Assembly: GCA_029834535.1 (NCBI GenBank)
Contig: JAQMWT010000566.1
Coordinates: 1-64,000 of the forward strand
DNA: 64,000 nt
Reading direction: 5' to 3'
Source: Chrysophaeum taylorii
Taxonomy: Eukaryota; Sar; Pelagophyceae; Pelagomonadales; Pelagomonadaceae
Positions 9,662 through 19,455 of the stretch are shown here, piece after piece (position 1 is the stretch's first letter; each line of letters begins with the position of its first letter). Position numbers and translations under genes: made by a program. A model generated the notes under the pieces. That model was not told the DNA's origin. It saw only the letters and a program-made list of their open reading frames with translations, and made no database searches.

Positions 9662-11261
9662 ATGACGAGACGCGACGTTTTGGGTTTGTGGTGGATTGGA
9701 TGTGGGCTCGCAGCGTCTTCTGGCTACCAAGCGGTTCCCGGTGAGAATGCGACGGAGGTGAAAGAACATAATCAGCGCGGACTGCGGAGAGGGTCCTCCT
9801 CGCGGGATCCGTTTCAGGCAATAGAGTTAGACGAGACGATGTTGACGCAAGGCACGGAGGAGTTTGTTTTTATGTTCCGCAACGCGGGAACGAGGACTCG
9901 AACAGCGGAAGGTTTCGTGTTGGAGCTCTCAGAATTCATGTTTGTCTTTAACACGGGCTGGAAATGCGGCGACTTGTGTCGCGCGTACGCCAACAAATCA
10001 GACATCGAGGATGGAATCAGCAAGCTCGAAGCATGCTGCGCCGTGCGCGTGATGTTCGAGGGCTGGGCATGCGCGAGCGCGATGTCTCGGAGACCGTGCT
10101 ATCAGCTCAAGACAGACAAGTTTGACAGGAGGGCACCGCCGCTGCGAAGAGACGTCGTTCACGCCGTTATCGCCGGCGGGATGATCGACGCGGTTGGCAT
10201 CATCGTAGCGGTGCGCTCTTACTCGCTGTGTCGATTTTGCAGGATTTTGCGTTATGCAGGCGCGCTCGGCCGTCGACGCCGCACGAGATCCGCGCGCGAT
10301 CAAGTTGTACATCGTCGTCGACGCGGACGACGCAGACATCACGCGTCTCGAGCACGCGCTGCGGTGTGCGTTGCAGGTGGAGGGTGTCGACTACCGCATC
10401 GCCAAGATCGACGCGGGGTTTCTCGAGGACCGCTCGGCGACGTTCCGCGAGCTCTTCTCCGTAACGATTAACAAGACGCGGACGAGAAAGACGTTAATCA
10501 AGGCACCGGCCAACTATGCTCGAATGTACATTCCTGACCTGTTTGCCGAGCTCGGAGGCCAGCTCGTTGTCTACCTCGACTCGGACGTGCTCGTGAGCAC
10601 CGACCTCCAGCGGCTCACGCGCGAAGCTCGAAAGTCGTTCTCCAATCACGTCGATCGCGACCTCCTGCCGGCCGTCGCCGGAACCAAGAAGACGTCGTCC
10701 CACGCGAATTACGAGCAGGTGTGGCGCGTTAGATACCCAAACGAGCCTCGCAACATCTCTGTGTTTAACGCGGGGGTGATGGTCATCAACGAGTCGCGCT
10801 GGGATGCCCTGAAGCTCACCGGGACGGCCGAGTCGTGGCTCGTCGACAATCTCGTCGGCGGCTCGCAAATGCCAATCAACCTCGCCATCGCCTCCAACTT
10901 CGCCGAGGTGAGCAAGAACTGGAACTGCGCGATCCGTGCTAGCAAGTTCCATTCAAAGAGCAACGACGCCCTGAGGGACTCATGCGTCCGCGACCCGCAC
11001 ATTCGGCATTGGACCGGCCGCTTCAAACCCTGGCTGCCCAAGGCCAGCGCCCACCTTCGATTCTTTTGGTGGGCACACGCGAACAGGGTCCGGGGATGCT
11101 TCAAGTTTCTCGACTTACCCCTCAACAAACACGGGGCCGCTGCGACCGAAGACGACGTCTCGTCGCCGTGGAGTCGACGACGAGTCGGTATGCGGCTCGA
11201 TCACCAGGAGATGAGACGGCGTACCGCGTCGAGCGAACAACAGCCCGCGTTATCCCCTTAG
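9662..11261 (+). CDS. Glycosyltransferase family 8 protein, secretory pathway
   Basis: A retaining GT8 glycosyltransferase using a UDP-sugar donor, predicted to act in the ER or Golgi lumen. Exon 1 (9662-10210) has a signal peptide or anchor (VLGLWWIGCGLAASSGYQA), then a Cys-containing region of about 100 residues without known relatives, then the start of the GT fold (RDVVHAVIAGGMIDAVGIIV). A 49-nt intron (10211-10259, GTGCGC to GCAG) leads in phase 0 to KLYIVVDADDADI, the metal-binding DSD (YLDSDVLV, residues about 290-292), FNAGVMVIN and HWTGRFKPW, all standard GT8 signatures. Total length is about 516 aa. The Arg/Ser-rich tail is probably disordered. Acceptor and sugar are unknown. Confidence 0.85.
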
Positions 11262-11492
11262 CCTCCGTAGTCCGCTCGCCTTCTTTGCTCCGGAAAGACA
11301 GATATATAGACTCTTCGCGCGGCACTTCGCGACACATAACAACCGGCATTGTGCGTCCGCGCGCGCACGCTCGTGCCCACTTATCCTGCTCACGAAAATA
11401 ATAAACAACCAGGCAGCAACATCATCGCCGCGACCCCGGAAACCTCGGACTACGGAGGAGACCTCGAAGCGTCGAGGCTGGGGACTTGGTAA
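11262..11492. other. Convergent 3' intergenic spacer
   Basis: A 231-bp gap between the ends of the GT8 gene and the methyltransferase gene. It contains AATAATAAAC at about 11396, a possible polyadenylation region. Nothing else seen. Confidence 0.4.
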
Positions 11493-12407
11493 TCATCCTC
11501 CGCCGAGGGTGTGTGCCCCCTCCTCCTCCTCCTCTGATGATGATGATAATGATGACGGCGGCGACGTGACTGTTGGGTCGGGCCGCTTGATGAACTTGGC
11601 CTGAAGCCAAATGCGGTTCATGGTGATGTCGAGCTTGCGATTGACAATCTCGCGTTTGACGGTGGTGAGCTGGGTGTGTTCGAAGAGACCGTCGTCTTCG
11701 AAGAGGGATTGGACCTCGTCGAGCGCGAAGTAGCGGGCGAGCGTGCCCTCGCCCCTCGCGTAGGTATCTTGACCTAGCTTGTTCTTGTCGCCGCGCGCGT
11801 CGAAGCGGCCCTGGGCCATATCGCCAGCGGCGTAGTCGCGAAAGAACAAGAGACCGGCGGGCTTTAGAAGGCGCGCGAGGCGGCGCACGGAGCGGCGCAT
11901 GTCTCTCGGCTCGATCGCGGATAACACGTAAACCATGGTCACGAAGTCGAGGCCTCCGATGTCGCGGGCCAAGCTCTCAACCCAGTCCCAGTCGTTGTCC
12001 GACACCACGTCGCCGACCCACGCGTAGATGCGACGCGACGTCGTCCGAAGCTGAGAGCCGTACTCGACGCGCGCCTTGAGCAACGAAATCGCCTCCGCCG
12101 AAAAGTCGCATGCGAGGAGGAACGCGTCGTCGTTCGCGCGGAGCAGGGGGAACGCCAGGCTCCCGCAGCCGCACCCGACCTCGAGGCCCACTTTCTTACC
12201 AGAGAGCTCCTCTGCGGTGGGGGGGTCGTCCTTCGCCGGTTCCGCGAGATCCACGCCTTCGCCGAGCGGCGGGCACCACGTCAACGGCGAGGCCTGCACG
12301 GAGGCCGGCATGAGCTCCGAGACTTCGCGTCGCACCCAGTGCCTGTCCTTGTAGAATCTGCCGCCGTACCTCGCGTAGAACGAGTCCCACGTCGTCGCGT
12401 GAGCCAT
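11493..12407 (-). CDS. METTL2/6/8-type tRNA m3C methyltransferase
   Basis: A SAM-dependent class I methyltransferase of the family that makes 3-methylcytidine at tRNA position 32. The N-terminal WDSFYARYGGRFYKDRHWV, SAM motif I LEVGCGCGSLAFPLL, ACDFSAEAI, FVTMVYVLSAIEP, the family hallmark LLFFRDYAAGDMAQGRF and closing NRIWLQAKFIKR are all present in order. The ATG at 12407 (MAHATTWDSF) is chosen because it matches the usual family start and avoids overlap with the divergent gene; an in-frame ATG at 12458 would overlap it. About 304 aa, with a Ser/Glu-rich tail. The gene begins 16 bp from a divergent deaminase gene. Confidence 0.88.
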   Translation of the reverse strand: MAHATTWDSFYARYGGRFYKDRHWVRREVSELMPASVQASPLTWCPPLGEGVDLAEPAKDDPPTAEELSGKKVGLEVGCGCGSLAFPLLRANDDAFLLACDFSAEAISLLKARVEYGSQLRTTSRRIYAWVGDVVSDNDWDWVESLARDIGGLDFVTMVYVLSAIEPRDMRRSVRRLARLLKPAGLLFFRDYAAGDMAQGRFDARGDKNKLGQDTYARGEGTLARYFALDEVQSLFEDDGLFEHTQLTTVKREIVNRKLDITMNRIWLQAKFIKRPDPTVTSPPSSLSSSSEEEEEGAHTLGGG

Positions 12408-12423
12408 CAGAGCTAGGTTAAGT
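12408..12423. promoter_or_regulatory. 16-bp divergent start region
   Basis: Only 16 bp separate the methyltransferase ATG (minus) from the deaminase ATG (plus). Core promoter elements must therefore overlap the opposing 5' coding region, or one start lies elsewhere. Co-expression is likely. Confidence 0.5.
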
Positions 12424-12876
12424 ATGAGTGATGAAGTGGTGATGATGCGAAGATGCATTCGGTTGGCCGTCGAGGCGCGCGGCCGGGGGGACGTGCCCGT
12501 GGGGTGCGTGGTTTCTCGGGGCGGTGAGATCGTTGCCGAAGCGAGCGAGCTGATTCCCGCCTCGACTCACGACGTCAGCGCGCACGCCGAGGTTCTGTGC
12601 GTGCGTCGAGCCTGCGAATCCCTCGCCACCAGCGATCTCAGTGACTGCACGCTCGTCACGACGGCCGAGCCGTGCTGGCTGTGCGCGTATGCTATCCGGA
12701 GCGCGAAGATAGGCCGCGTCGTCGTGGGGTCGACCACGCCACACGTCGGGGCTCTCACCTCCAAGTACCCTGTTTTGAACGACTCGTCCATACCAGCCTG
12801 GGGGCGCCCACCTTCGGTCGTCACGGGCGTGCTCGAGTCCGAGTGTGCGGCGCTCCGGCGGGAGAGCAGGACCTGA
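12424..12876 (+). CDS. Zinc-dependent nucleoside/tRNA deaminase
   Basis: 150 aa, the usual length of a single-domain cytidine deaminase-fold enzyme. The zinc site is intact: HAE in SAHAEVLC supplies the His ligand and the catalytic Glu, and PCWLC supplies both Cys ligands. The N-terminal IRLAVEARGRGDVPVGCVV matches TadA/ADAT2 and guanine or cytosine deaminase relatives. The substrate cannot be read from these motifs. The divergent tRNA m3C32 methyltransferase next door makes a tRNA substrate attractive, since an m3C methyltransferase and the ADAT2/3 deaminase act on the same tRNA nucleotide in trypanosomes. A free-base deaminase is the alternative. Confidence 0.8.
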   Translation: MSDEVVMMRRCIRLAVEARGRGDVPVGCVVSRGGEIVAEASELIPASTHDVSAHAEVLCVRRACESLATSDLSDCTLVTTAEPCWLCAYAIRSAKIGRVVVGSTTPHVGALTSKYPVLNDSSIPAWGRPPSVVTGVLESECAALRRESRT

Positions 12877-14118
12877 CGACGGTGCGTGCTGCCCCCCGCC
12901 TGTTCAACGCACCATCGGTGGAAAGTGTGCCTTTCATGTTTGGCCACTCCGGTTGTCATGCGATTTCCAGAGCCACTGCTGGTCGACAACGAAAATCACC
13001 CGAAGATAACACAGCACACGAAACACATTGGTCCTCGAATCTCAAGGATTCGCGATTGCCGCGGTCACCCGCATCGCGCTGCTTCTGGTGTCCAACCAAA
13101 CAGAAAACGTAGGAAGAGACTTTCTTCTCGAAGCTCCTGGCTAGCGTGTATTTCCCATGACTCGCACCTTACCTAGGGGACGTTGATTACAGTCAACAAC
13201 GAGATCTAAGCACACGCTGCGATGAAGGTTCTTGCCTTGTTTCCTCTCGTGTTGACCCTCCGAAGTATCAAGGCGCATCACCGAACCTTTTCCTGATCGA
13301 CCGGTATGACCACCAAGTCCTGCGTTACTGCGTGGTGCGCGATTGGTTCAACACGGCGCGCCCTGCTGGCTCGCTCTGTTGGAGCGTTCAGCGCAACTCC
13401 TAAACCCTTTCTCTTATGACCCTAAACCCTGACCTTATGGCCTAGTGACCCTTAACTTTTCCTTGTTCCTTGTTTCTAGACATATTATTTGGACAGTTTT
13501 CGACTACAAACAAACACTGCCTCGGCGATGACCCCGACTAGGTCCCGCGTACTTATCTCCGCCCGTCAGGCACATCCCTCATACCCCACAAACCCACCCA
13601 CATCCTTCATGCTCCCCACACACACCCCCCTCTTAGCAGTCGACATTTAAAGACAAACAAACACTGCGTTGAACACGCGCTCCCTCTTGATCGATCTATA
13701 GCCTCGCGTTAATAGATACCAATCACCTGTTAATTAACACACACTCTGTGTTGCGCGCCACAAGATGTTAATACGCAAGGAAGAATAAGAAGGGCTAAGG
13801 GGGAGATTGCGCACTCAATGGAGGGACGGGGAGGCGGTCAATGAGTGGAGCGGGAGATGGGACCTTTAATAGGTTTCTTTTCAGGAGTACTCCGCGCACT
13901 ACCTCCGCAGTCCACGAAAGTAAGCGGAGCATACAGAGTGTACGGGCGGAGTCGTTGCCCGGCGTTCTAGTTTGCGGGTCCGGAGCTCGCTTGCTCGCTT
14001 GCTCGCTTGCTCGCGCTTGCTCGCTTGCTCGCTTGCTGCTTGCTTGCTACACAGAGCCTCACTATCTAACTAACTACAGGCAAGCCCCGTGCATGGAGCG
14101 TACGCTAATGAAGCCTCA
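12877..14118. other. Intergenic stretch, 1.2 kb
   Basis: No convincing gene. A short frame at 13222 starts with a signal-like MKVLALFPLVLTLRSIKA but stops after 24 codons. 13585-13670 copies a repeat end (CTTAGCAGTCGACATTTAAAG with CA-rich flank) found at 18440, 20220-20480 and 25855. 13988-14049 is a tandem repeat. Confidence 0.5.
13988..14049. repeat. GCTTGCTC tandem repeat
   Basis: About seven imperfect copies of the 8-bp unit GCTTGCTC, decaying into GCTT at the right end. Confidence 0.85.
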
Positions 14119-14577
14119 ATGGCTTTGGAAGAATCAAAAGACTATATATCGCCCCGTGGCGTCTCCTTGCCGCTAGAAGCCGCCTTGTTCGGCAAGCGAA
14201 GGTTACATCGCGAGTCACGTGATAGCCCAAGTTGTAGCAGAGATTATTGGGATCTCGAAGGCGTTCATTCGCCTGCCAAACGATGTTGCCAAGGCTCGGA
14301 GTCAGACCATGGAAGGAATTCCACCAAAGGAATTCCATCGAGCGGAAGCGAGACAACCAAACAAGAAGGGTCGCGACGGTCAAGCGCAGCGCTTTCGCGT
14401 CCTGCGGAGCCAAATCATATTCACCGGCTCGCGTACGATGAGTCTTCGATCGGTCCTCGGACGATTAGGAAGAGGCTTGGTCGCGTCCACGGATTCCGAC
14501 CTGGGCCCCAAGGTGATGCAAACCCCAACGCTGCTGCTCTCGACCACCTTCGGCGCGCAGTGAGTCAGTTTTGTTGA
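14119..14577 (+). CDS. Hypothetical protein, weak support
   Basis: An open frame of 152 codons from ATG 14119 (MALEESKDYISPRGVSLPLE). The first 35 residues look protein-like; the rest is Ser/Arg-rich and overlaps other open frames. It ends 42 bp before the sugar-transporter start. No family recognised; it may be a first exon, 5' untranslated sequence or chance. Confidence 0.25.
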   Translation: MALEESKDYISPRGVSLPLEAALFGKRRLHRESRDSPSCSRDYWDLEGVHSPAKRCCQGSESDHGRNSTKGIPSSGSETTKQEGSRRSSAALSRPAEPNHIHRLAYDESSIGPRTIRKRLGRVHGFRPGPQGDANPNAAALDHLRRAVSQFC

Positions 14578-14619
14578 AGGGCGCAAAAAAGAAGGCCGCC
14601 GCGTAACGGCGAACAAATT

Positions 14620-15705
14620 ATGATGGGAGTTGCGATGGGTCGCGGTTGGCGGGGTGGGAAGGTTATCGCGGAGGAGGATCCACGAATCGAGAGCACGGAG
14701 TCTCGCTTCGTCGATGCGCTCGACCCTCCAACGAAGAAAGAACCTCGGTTCTTCCGGAGATTGGTACCCGGATTTTGGGTGAAAGGACTTGTCCTCGCGT
14801 TGTTGCTGGTGCAGAACACGACCTACACGTTGTTGCGACGGTACAGCATGGCGAACCTCGCCGAGAAGTACGACCCGCAGGAGGTGTTGTTGGTGGGCGA
14901 GGTTTTTAAGTTGGTGGTCTCGGCGTGCGCGACGACGGTCGGCGGCGAGGCGCCGGGAGCTCGTCTCGCGAGGCTCGCGGCGAGGTCCGGTAAGATGTTT
15001 GGGCTCGCGATGATCTACGGCGCGATGAACGTGCTTTCGTACGTCGCCATCCGGCGCGTCGACGCGGCGGTGTTCACGGTGTGCGCGCAGCTCAAGATAC
15101 TGACGACGGCCGCGTTCTCCGTCGGCATCCTTCGCAAGCGCGTGAGCGCGACCAAGTGGCGCGCCTTGGTGCAGCTCGTGTTGGGGTGCGTGCTGGTCAC
15201 GGTCCCGCAGATGACGGCGTCATCCGCGCCGGTCGATCACGCGGCGTTTTTCGTCGGAGTCGTGGCAGTTTTTGTCGAAGTCTTTCTCTCGGGATTCGCC
15301 TCGATATACTTCGAGAAGGTCATCAAGGCCGACGAGAAGCTGAGCGTGTGGGATCGAAACTACCAGCTCGCGCTTCACTCGATCCTGCTCTACCTCGTCT
15401 ACGGTTACGCCGAGCGCACGTACGTCGGGTCGGCGGGGCGGTACGAGCCCTTCCACGATTTTTCGGGCGTCGCCTGGGGTTTGGCCTTCCTCGGTGGCGG
15501 CGGAGGCTTGCTGGTAGCCATGACCGTCAAGGTCGCCGACTCGGTCGTCAAGACCCTTGCCGTCTCCGTGGCCATCGTGACCTCGACCCTCGCCTCGCAT
15601 TTTTTGCTCGGAGGGCCGCTAGATCTCCCGATGGGCGTCGGTGCCGCGACCGTCGCGCTCTCCGTCCTCAACTACTCCTTTGACGCCTCGCCAGTTTCCG
15701 CATGA
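14620..15705 (+). CDS. Golgi nucleotide-sugar transporter (NST family)
   Basis: A 361-aa multi-pass antiporter of the UDP-galactose/CMP-sialate transporter family, carrying nucleotide sugars into the Golgi in exchange for the nucleoside monophosphate. About ten membrane helices can be placed. Family signatures appear in order: LVLALLLVQNTTYTLLRRYS, LVGEVFKLVVS, the QLKILTTAAFSV helix with KWRALVQLVLG, LSGFASIYFEKVIK, SVWDRNYQLAL, and near the C terminus GLLVAMTVKVADSVVKTLA. It is intronless and uses the ATG at 14620. It converges with the 2OG-oxygenase gene, with only 12 bp between stop codons. The substrate cannot be predicted from sequence. Confidence 0.88.
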   Translation: MMGVAMGRGWRGGKVIAEEDPRIESTESRFVDALDPPTKKEPRFFRRLVPGFWVKGLVLALLLVQNTTYTLLRRYSMANLAEKYDPQEVLLVGEVFKLVVSACATTVGGEAPGARLARLAARSGKMFGLAMIYGAMNVLSYVAIRRVDAAVFTVCAQLKILTTAAFSVGILRKRVSATKWRALVQLVLGCVLVTVPQMTASSAPVDHAAFFVGVVAVFVEVFLSGFASIYFEKVIKADEKLSVWDRNYQLALHSILLYLVYGYAERTYVGSAGRYEPFHDFSGVAWGLAFLGGGGGLLVAMTVKVADSVVKTLAVSVAIVTSTLASHFLLGGPLDLPMGVGAATVALSVLNYSFDASPVSA

Positions 15706-15717
15706 TTTTAATATGTT

Positions 15718-16981
15718 TCAGCTCGGGTCCCCGAAGAGGAAGGTGATGGAGATTCGGCGATTCTCGTACCCTTCGGCCCAGCGGCCGACGTCGGAGAGGT
15801 GGGGGAGGGCCGAGTCGAAGACGGTGATGCGGTTTTGCTTGAAGGGGATGGTGACGTTGGGGAGGCGGCCGAGGATGGCCCGGCCCGAGTCGCCCTGGAG
15901 CTCGGGCGGCGTAATCGCCCGTTCCATCTCGAGCGCGCCGTCGTCGTCGAAGATCTTCAATCCGCCTCGATCCGGCTCGAGGTTGGCGGCGTCGGGGGAG
16001 ACCCAGAGGTTGACGTTGACGGCGGCCTGGTCCTTGTGCACCATGATCCCCGAGTGGGAGTACGAGTACTTGTACGCCCTGGCGGCGGCGGTTAGATACG
16101 ATACGTTTTCGCGCCGCGCACCACATGTTTCGGAGGGGAAGGGAGCCGAGGGTCCTCGGAAGTGCGGCCTTGAGGTCTTCGGCAACCTGGAAGAGCAAGG
16201 GTGCCGAAAAGCCGTCGACGACGTAGGCCCCGAGGTGGCCGCCCGCGCCGTGAGTTTTGGTCTCGAAGAAGAGCGTGGCCGAGCGACAATAGTCGAGGAT
16301 CGCGTCGAGCGCGTCGTTCGCGAGCACGTCGTCGACGTACACTACTCCTCTCCCCTGGCCCCGTTGGAACTCTCCGTCGACGCGGTCCCAGGGCACGCGC
16401 TGCGACAGTGCCTCGGCCAGGCGTTCCCCCGGGAGCCAGTGGTCGCCCGGCTCGTAGAACAGAGCTCGATTGTACGTCGACCCGACCAGGGCGACGTCGA
16501 GGGGGGAAAGCGCGTACAAGCCCGCGGTAATGCCCGGCTGCGAACGTGCTTCGAGAGCGATTTCCGCGCGCCGCAGCACCTCCTCGTACGCGGGAACCAC
16601 GACGGTGCGAAGCCACGTCGTTTTCCATCCACGCGACGCGAGGTACTCGAACTGCTCGAGGTCGTGCGCGAGCTTTGGCGTCGTCGTGTGTGTGAAGGAG
16701 GCCCCGGGGATCCGGGAAGGCGAGAGGGTCGCCGACCCGGCGCGATCGTCGGCGTCGTAGAGCGGCCCGCGCCGCAGCCACAGCAGACGCGGGGCGACGC
16801 GTTCCAGGAGGTCGAGCCGTTCGCCCATGATGAGACTCACTTCGCGCACTGTCGCGTTGGGGTGCGGAGACGCGAGCTCGAGGAGGTTCGCGTGCCCGCA
16901 GGCGTGGGCGAGCTCCTCGTCGCCGGCGGCGCGGCCGACTATTAACGCCGCCGCCGCCGCCGCCGAAAACATTATTTTCAT
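15718..16981 (-). CDS. Secretory 2-oxoglutarate/Fe(II) oxygenase-like protein
   Basis: A double-stranded beta-helix oxygenase of about 405 aa with a signal peptide (MKIMFSAAAAAALIVGRAAG). Exon 1 (16981-16125) and exon 2 (16078-15718) join in phase 2 across a 46-nt intron (16124-16079, GTGGTG to CCAG) containing a good branch-point sequence, CTAAC. The join gives LPLRNM-AYKYSYSHSG. The iron triad is visible as HKD (about residues 300-302) in GIMVHKDQAAVNVNLWV and a distal His (about 379) in FDSALPHLSD, followed by an Arg in ENRRISITFLFG that probably binds 2-oxoglutarate. It acts in the secretory pathway; the substrate is unknown. Confidence 0.78.
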
Positions 16982-17204
16982 CTTTTTTCGGGCGCGGGTA
17001 AGTTTTATTATCCTTACAAGTGCAGGCCAATAAGTTCACCTAGTCCCAATCTCTAACCCCAGTAAGTTCACCTAATCCCAGTCCTAACTACTAATCGACA
17101 GATGTTTGTCTGTTTGTTTGTTTGTTTGTTTGTCTGCTTGTCCCTCGATTTAGGGTAAGGATCAGGTAGGCGCGAGAGTAAGGATCAGGTAGGCGCGAGA
17201 GCCA

Positions 17205-17785
17205 GACAGTGATCCTCCAAGCCGTCTACGGCGACCTCGCAGACTATTTCCACGACCCGCGGCGGCTCTTTCAGCGCGCCATTCTCACGCCCCGTCGAAA
17301 CGATGTTGTCGATGCTGACAACGCGCGCATGACCGCGGCCTTTTTTTCCCGGAGACGAGGCGTCGGAGTTCTTTTCGGCTGACTAGGCTGGGTCGGAAGA
17401 CGACGCCTCGCTCTTTACAGTAGAGTTTTCAACTCCCTGACAACCAACGGGATGCTGACTTTGAGCGCGAGCTTAAGGTCTTCGAAACCTCGACCCGTCG
17501 CACGGCCACTGCAACGGTACCAGATACATGATCGATCGTGTCGTGTCACCGAGGCTCCTCCAGCCTGTATCCCTCAAGGCCCGCCGACGCCAAACGATCA
17601 ACAAGAGCCAGGGCCAGACGCCCCGCGAGGTCGGCGTCCTCTTGCCCACAAGCCCGTCTTCTGCCACGTCCAGCTCTACGTGGCTCTCTGTCGATCGGCA
17701 TCCCCGAGGAGATATACTCATCTGGGTCGACGACTCCACCCTACCCCACACGTGCTGCGCAATACCGATAAGCCCCCTCCCGGCG
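17205..17785 (+). pseudogene. Helitron helicase fragment, copy 1
   Basis: C-terminal part of a Helitron (PIF1-like) helicase. Conceptual frames show ILQAVYGDLADYFHDPRRLF and RAILTPRRNDVVDADNARM, matching the family block RAILTPTNxxVDxxN. Further on are QTINKSQGQTPREVGVLL and VQLYVAL, the helicase motif V/VI region. These pieces lie in different frames with stops between them. No N-terminal helicase or Rep domain precedes it. Confidence 0.7.
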
Positions 17786-18090
17786 TTGGGACTAGGTGAA
17801 CTTAGTGACCAGGTGAACTTACTGGAACCAAGTGAACTTATTGGGGTTTTTAGAGTGAACGCAAAGGCTAGTGGCGTGTACGGATAAAAGCAGCTTAGAT
17901 TGGCGGAGGTGAGAGCGACGAGCTCGAAGGAGAGTGGGGTGAGTGGGTGTGAGCACGAGTGGGTTTACGCCGGACTTACTGGGGTTAGAGATTGGGACTA
18001 GGTGAACTTACTGACCAGGTGAACGTAACGGGACCAGGTGAGCTTACTGGGGTTAGAGATTGTGAGTAGGTGAACTTACTGGCCTGCACT
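17786..18090. repeat. AGGTGAACTTACTGG minisatellite with spacer
   Basis: Degenerate copies of GACTAGGTGAACTTACTG and GGACCAGGTGAACTTACTGG flank a 110-bp spacer (17845-17965) that also follows helicase copies 2 and 4. The array ends at CCTGCACTTGT. The same array occurs at 19128-19450, 21155-21511 and, inverted, at 17016-17090. Confidence 0.75.
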
Positions 18091-18119
18091 TGTCTTCTTC
18101 TTAACTACTAATCGACAGA

Positions 18120-18434
18120 TGTTTGTCTGTCTGTCTGTCTGTTTGTTTGTTTGTTTGTTTGTTTGTTTGTTTGTTTGTTTGTTTGTTTGTTTGTTTGTTT
18201 GTTTGTTTGTTTGTTTGTTTGTTTGTTTGTTTGTTTGTTTGTTTGTTTGTTTGTTTGTTTGTTTGTTTGTTTGTTTGTTTGTTTGTTTGTTTGTTTGTTT
18301 GTTTGTTTGTTTGTTTGTTTGTTTGTTTGTTTGTTTGTTTGTTTGTTTGTTTGTTTGTTTGTTTGTTTGTTTGTTTGTTTGTTTGTTTGTTTGTTTGTTT
18401 GTTTGTTTGTTTGTTTGTTTGTTTGTTTGTCTGT
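18120..18434 (+). repeat. Long (GTTT)n microsatellite
   Basis: Roughly 300 bp of uninterrupted GTTT units, bordered by a few GTCT units on both sides, just after ACTACTAATCGACAGATG. It is open in every frame and would encode a Val-Cys-Leu-Phe repeat, which is an artefact. Tract length is likely variable between individuals and hard to assemble. Confidence 0.95.
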
Positions 18435-18534
18435 CTTTAAATGTCGACTGCTAAGAGGGGGGGGTGTGTGTGTCCTTCGATTTAGGGTAAGGATTAGGTA
18501 GGCGCGAGAGTAAGGGTCAGGTAGGCGCGAGAGC

Positions 18535-19115
18535 CAGACAGTGATCCACCAAGCCGTCTACGGCGACCTCGCAGACTATTTCCACGACCCGCGGCGGCTC
18601 TTTCAGCGCGCCATTCTCACGCCCCGTCGAAACGATGTTGTCGATGCTGACAACGCGCGCATGACCGCGGCCTTTTTTTCCCGAAGACGAGGCGTCGGAG
18701 TTCTTTTCGGCCGACTAGGTTGGGTCGGAAGCCGACGCCTCGCTCTTTACAGTCGAGTTTTGAACTCCCTGACAACCAACGGCATGCTGACTTTGATCGC
18801 GAGCTTAAAGTCTTCGCAACCTCGACCCGTCGCACAGCCACTGCAACGGTACCAGATACATGATCGATCGTGTCGTTGTCACCGAGGCTCCTCCAACCTG
18901 TATCCCGTAAGGCCCGCCGACGCCAAACGATCACCAAGAGCCAGGGCCAGACGCCCCGCGAGGTCGGCGTCCTCTCGCCCAAGCCCGTCTTCTGCCACGT
19001 CCAGCTCTACGTGGCTCTCTGTCGATCGGCAACCCCGAGGATATCCTCTTCTGAGTCGACGACTCCACCCTACCCCACACGTGCTGCGCAATACCGATAA
19101 GCCCCCTCCCGGCGT
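18535..19115 (+). pseudogene. Helitron helicase fragment, copy 2
   Basis: Same segment and orientation as copy 1 and highly similar. The first frame runs about 200 codons (DLADYFHDPRRLFQRAILTP onward), but the conserved QTITKSQGQTPREVGVL and QLYVALCRSATPR are in another frame, so the copy is frameshifted and cannot encode a working helicase. Confidence 0.7.
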
Positions 19116-19455
19116 CTACACGCGCACTTTAGGTGAACTTACTGGGACCAGGTGAACTTACTGGGGTTTGAGATTGGGACTAGGTGAATATAGTGACCAG
19201 GTGAACTTACTGGGACCAGGTGAACTTACTGGGGGTTTTAGAGTAAAGGGTTTTTAGAGTAAACTCAAAGGTTGGCGGCGCGTGCGGATCAAAGCAGCTT
19301 AGATTGGCGGAGGCGAGAGCGACGAGCTCAAAGGAGTTGGTGTGAGCTAGGTGAACTTACTGACCAGGTGAACTTATACGAAACTTACTAGGACCAGGTG
19401 AACTTACTGGGGTTAGAGATTGGGAGTAGGTGAACTTACTGGCCTGCACTTGTTT

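Noticed and set aside
13222-13296. Short frame starting with a signal-peptide-like MKVLALFPLVLTL
   Set aside because: Stops after 24 codons and no continuing exon could be placed.
18119-18501. Open frames of over 100 codons encoding a Val-Cys-Leu-Phe repeat
   Set aside because: All three frames of a GTTT microsatellite are open by construction; not a gene.
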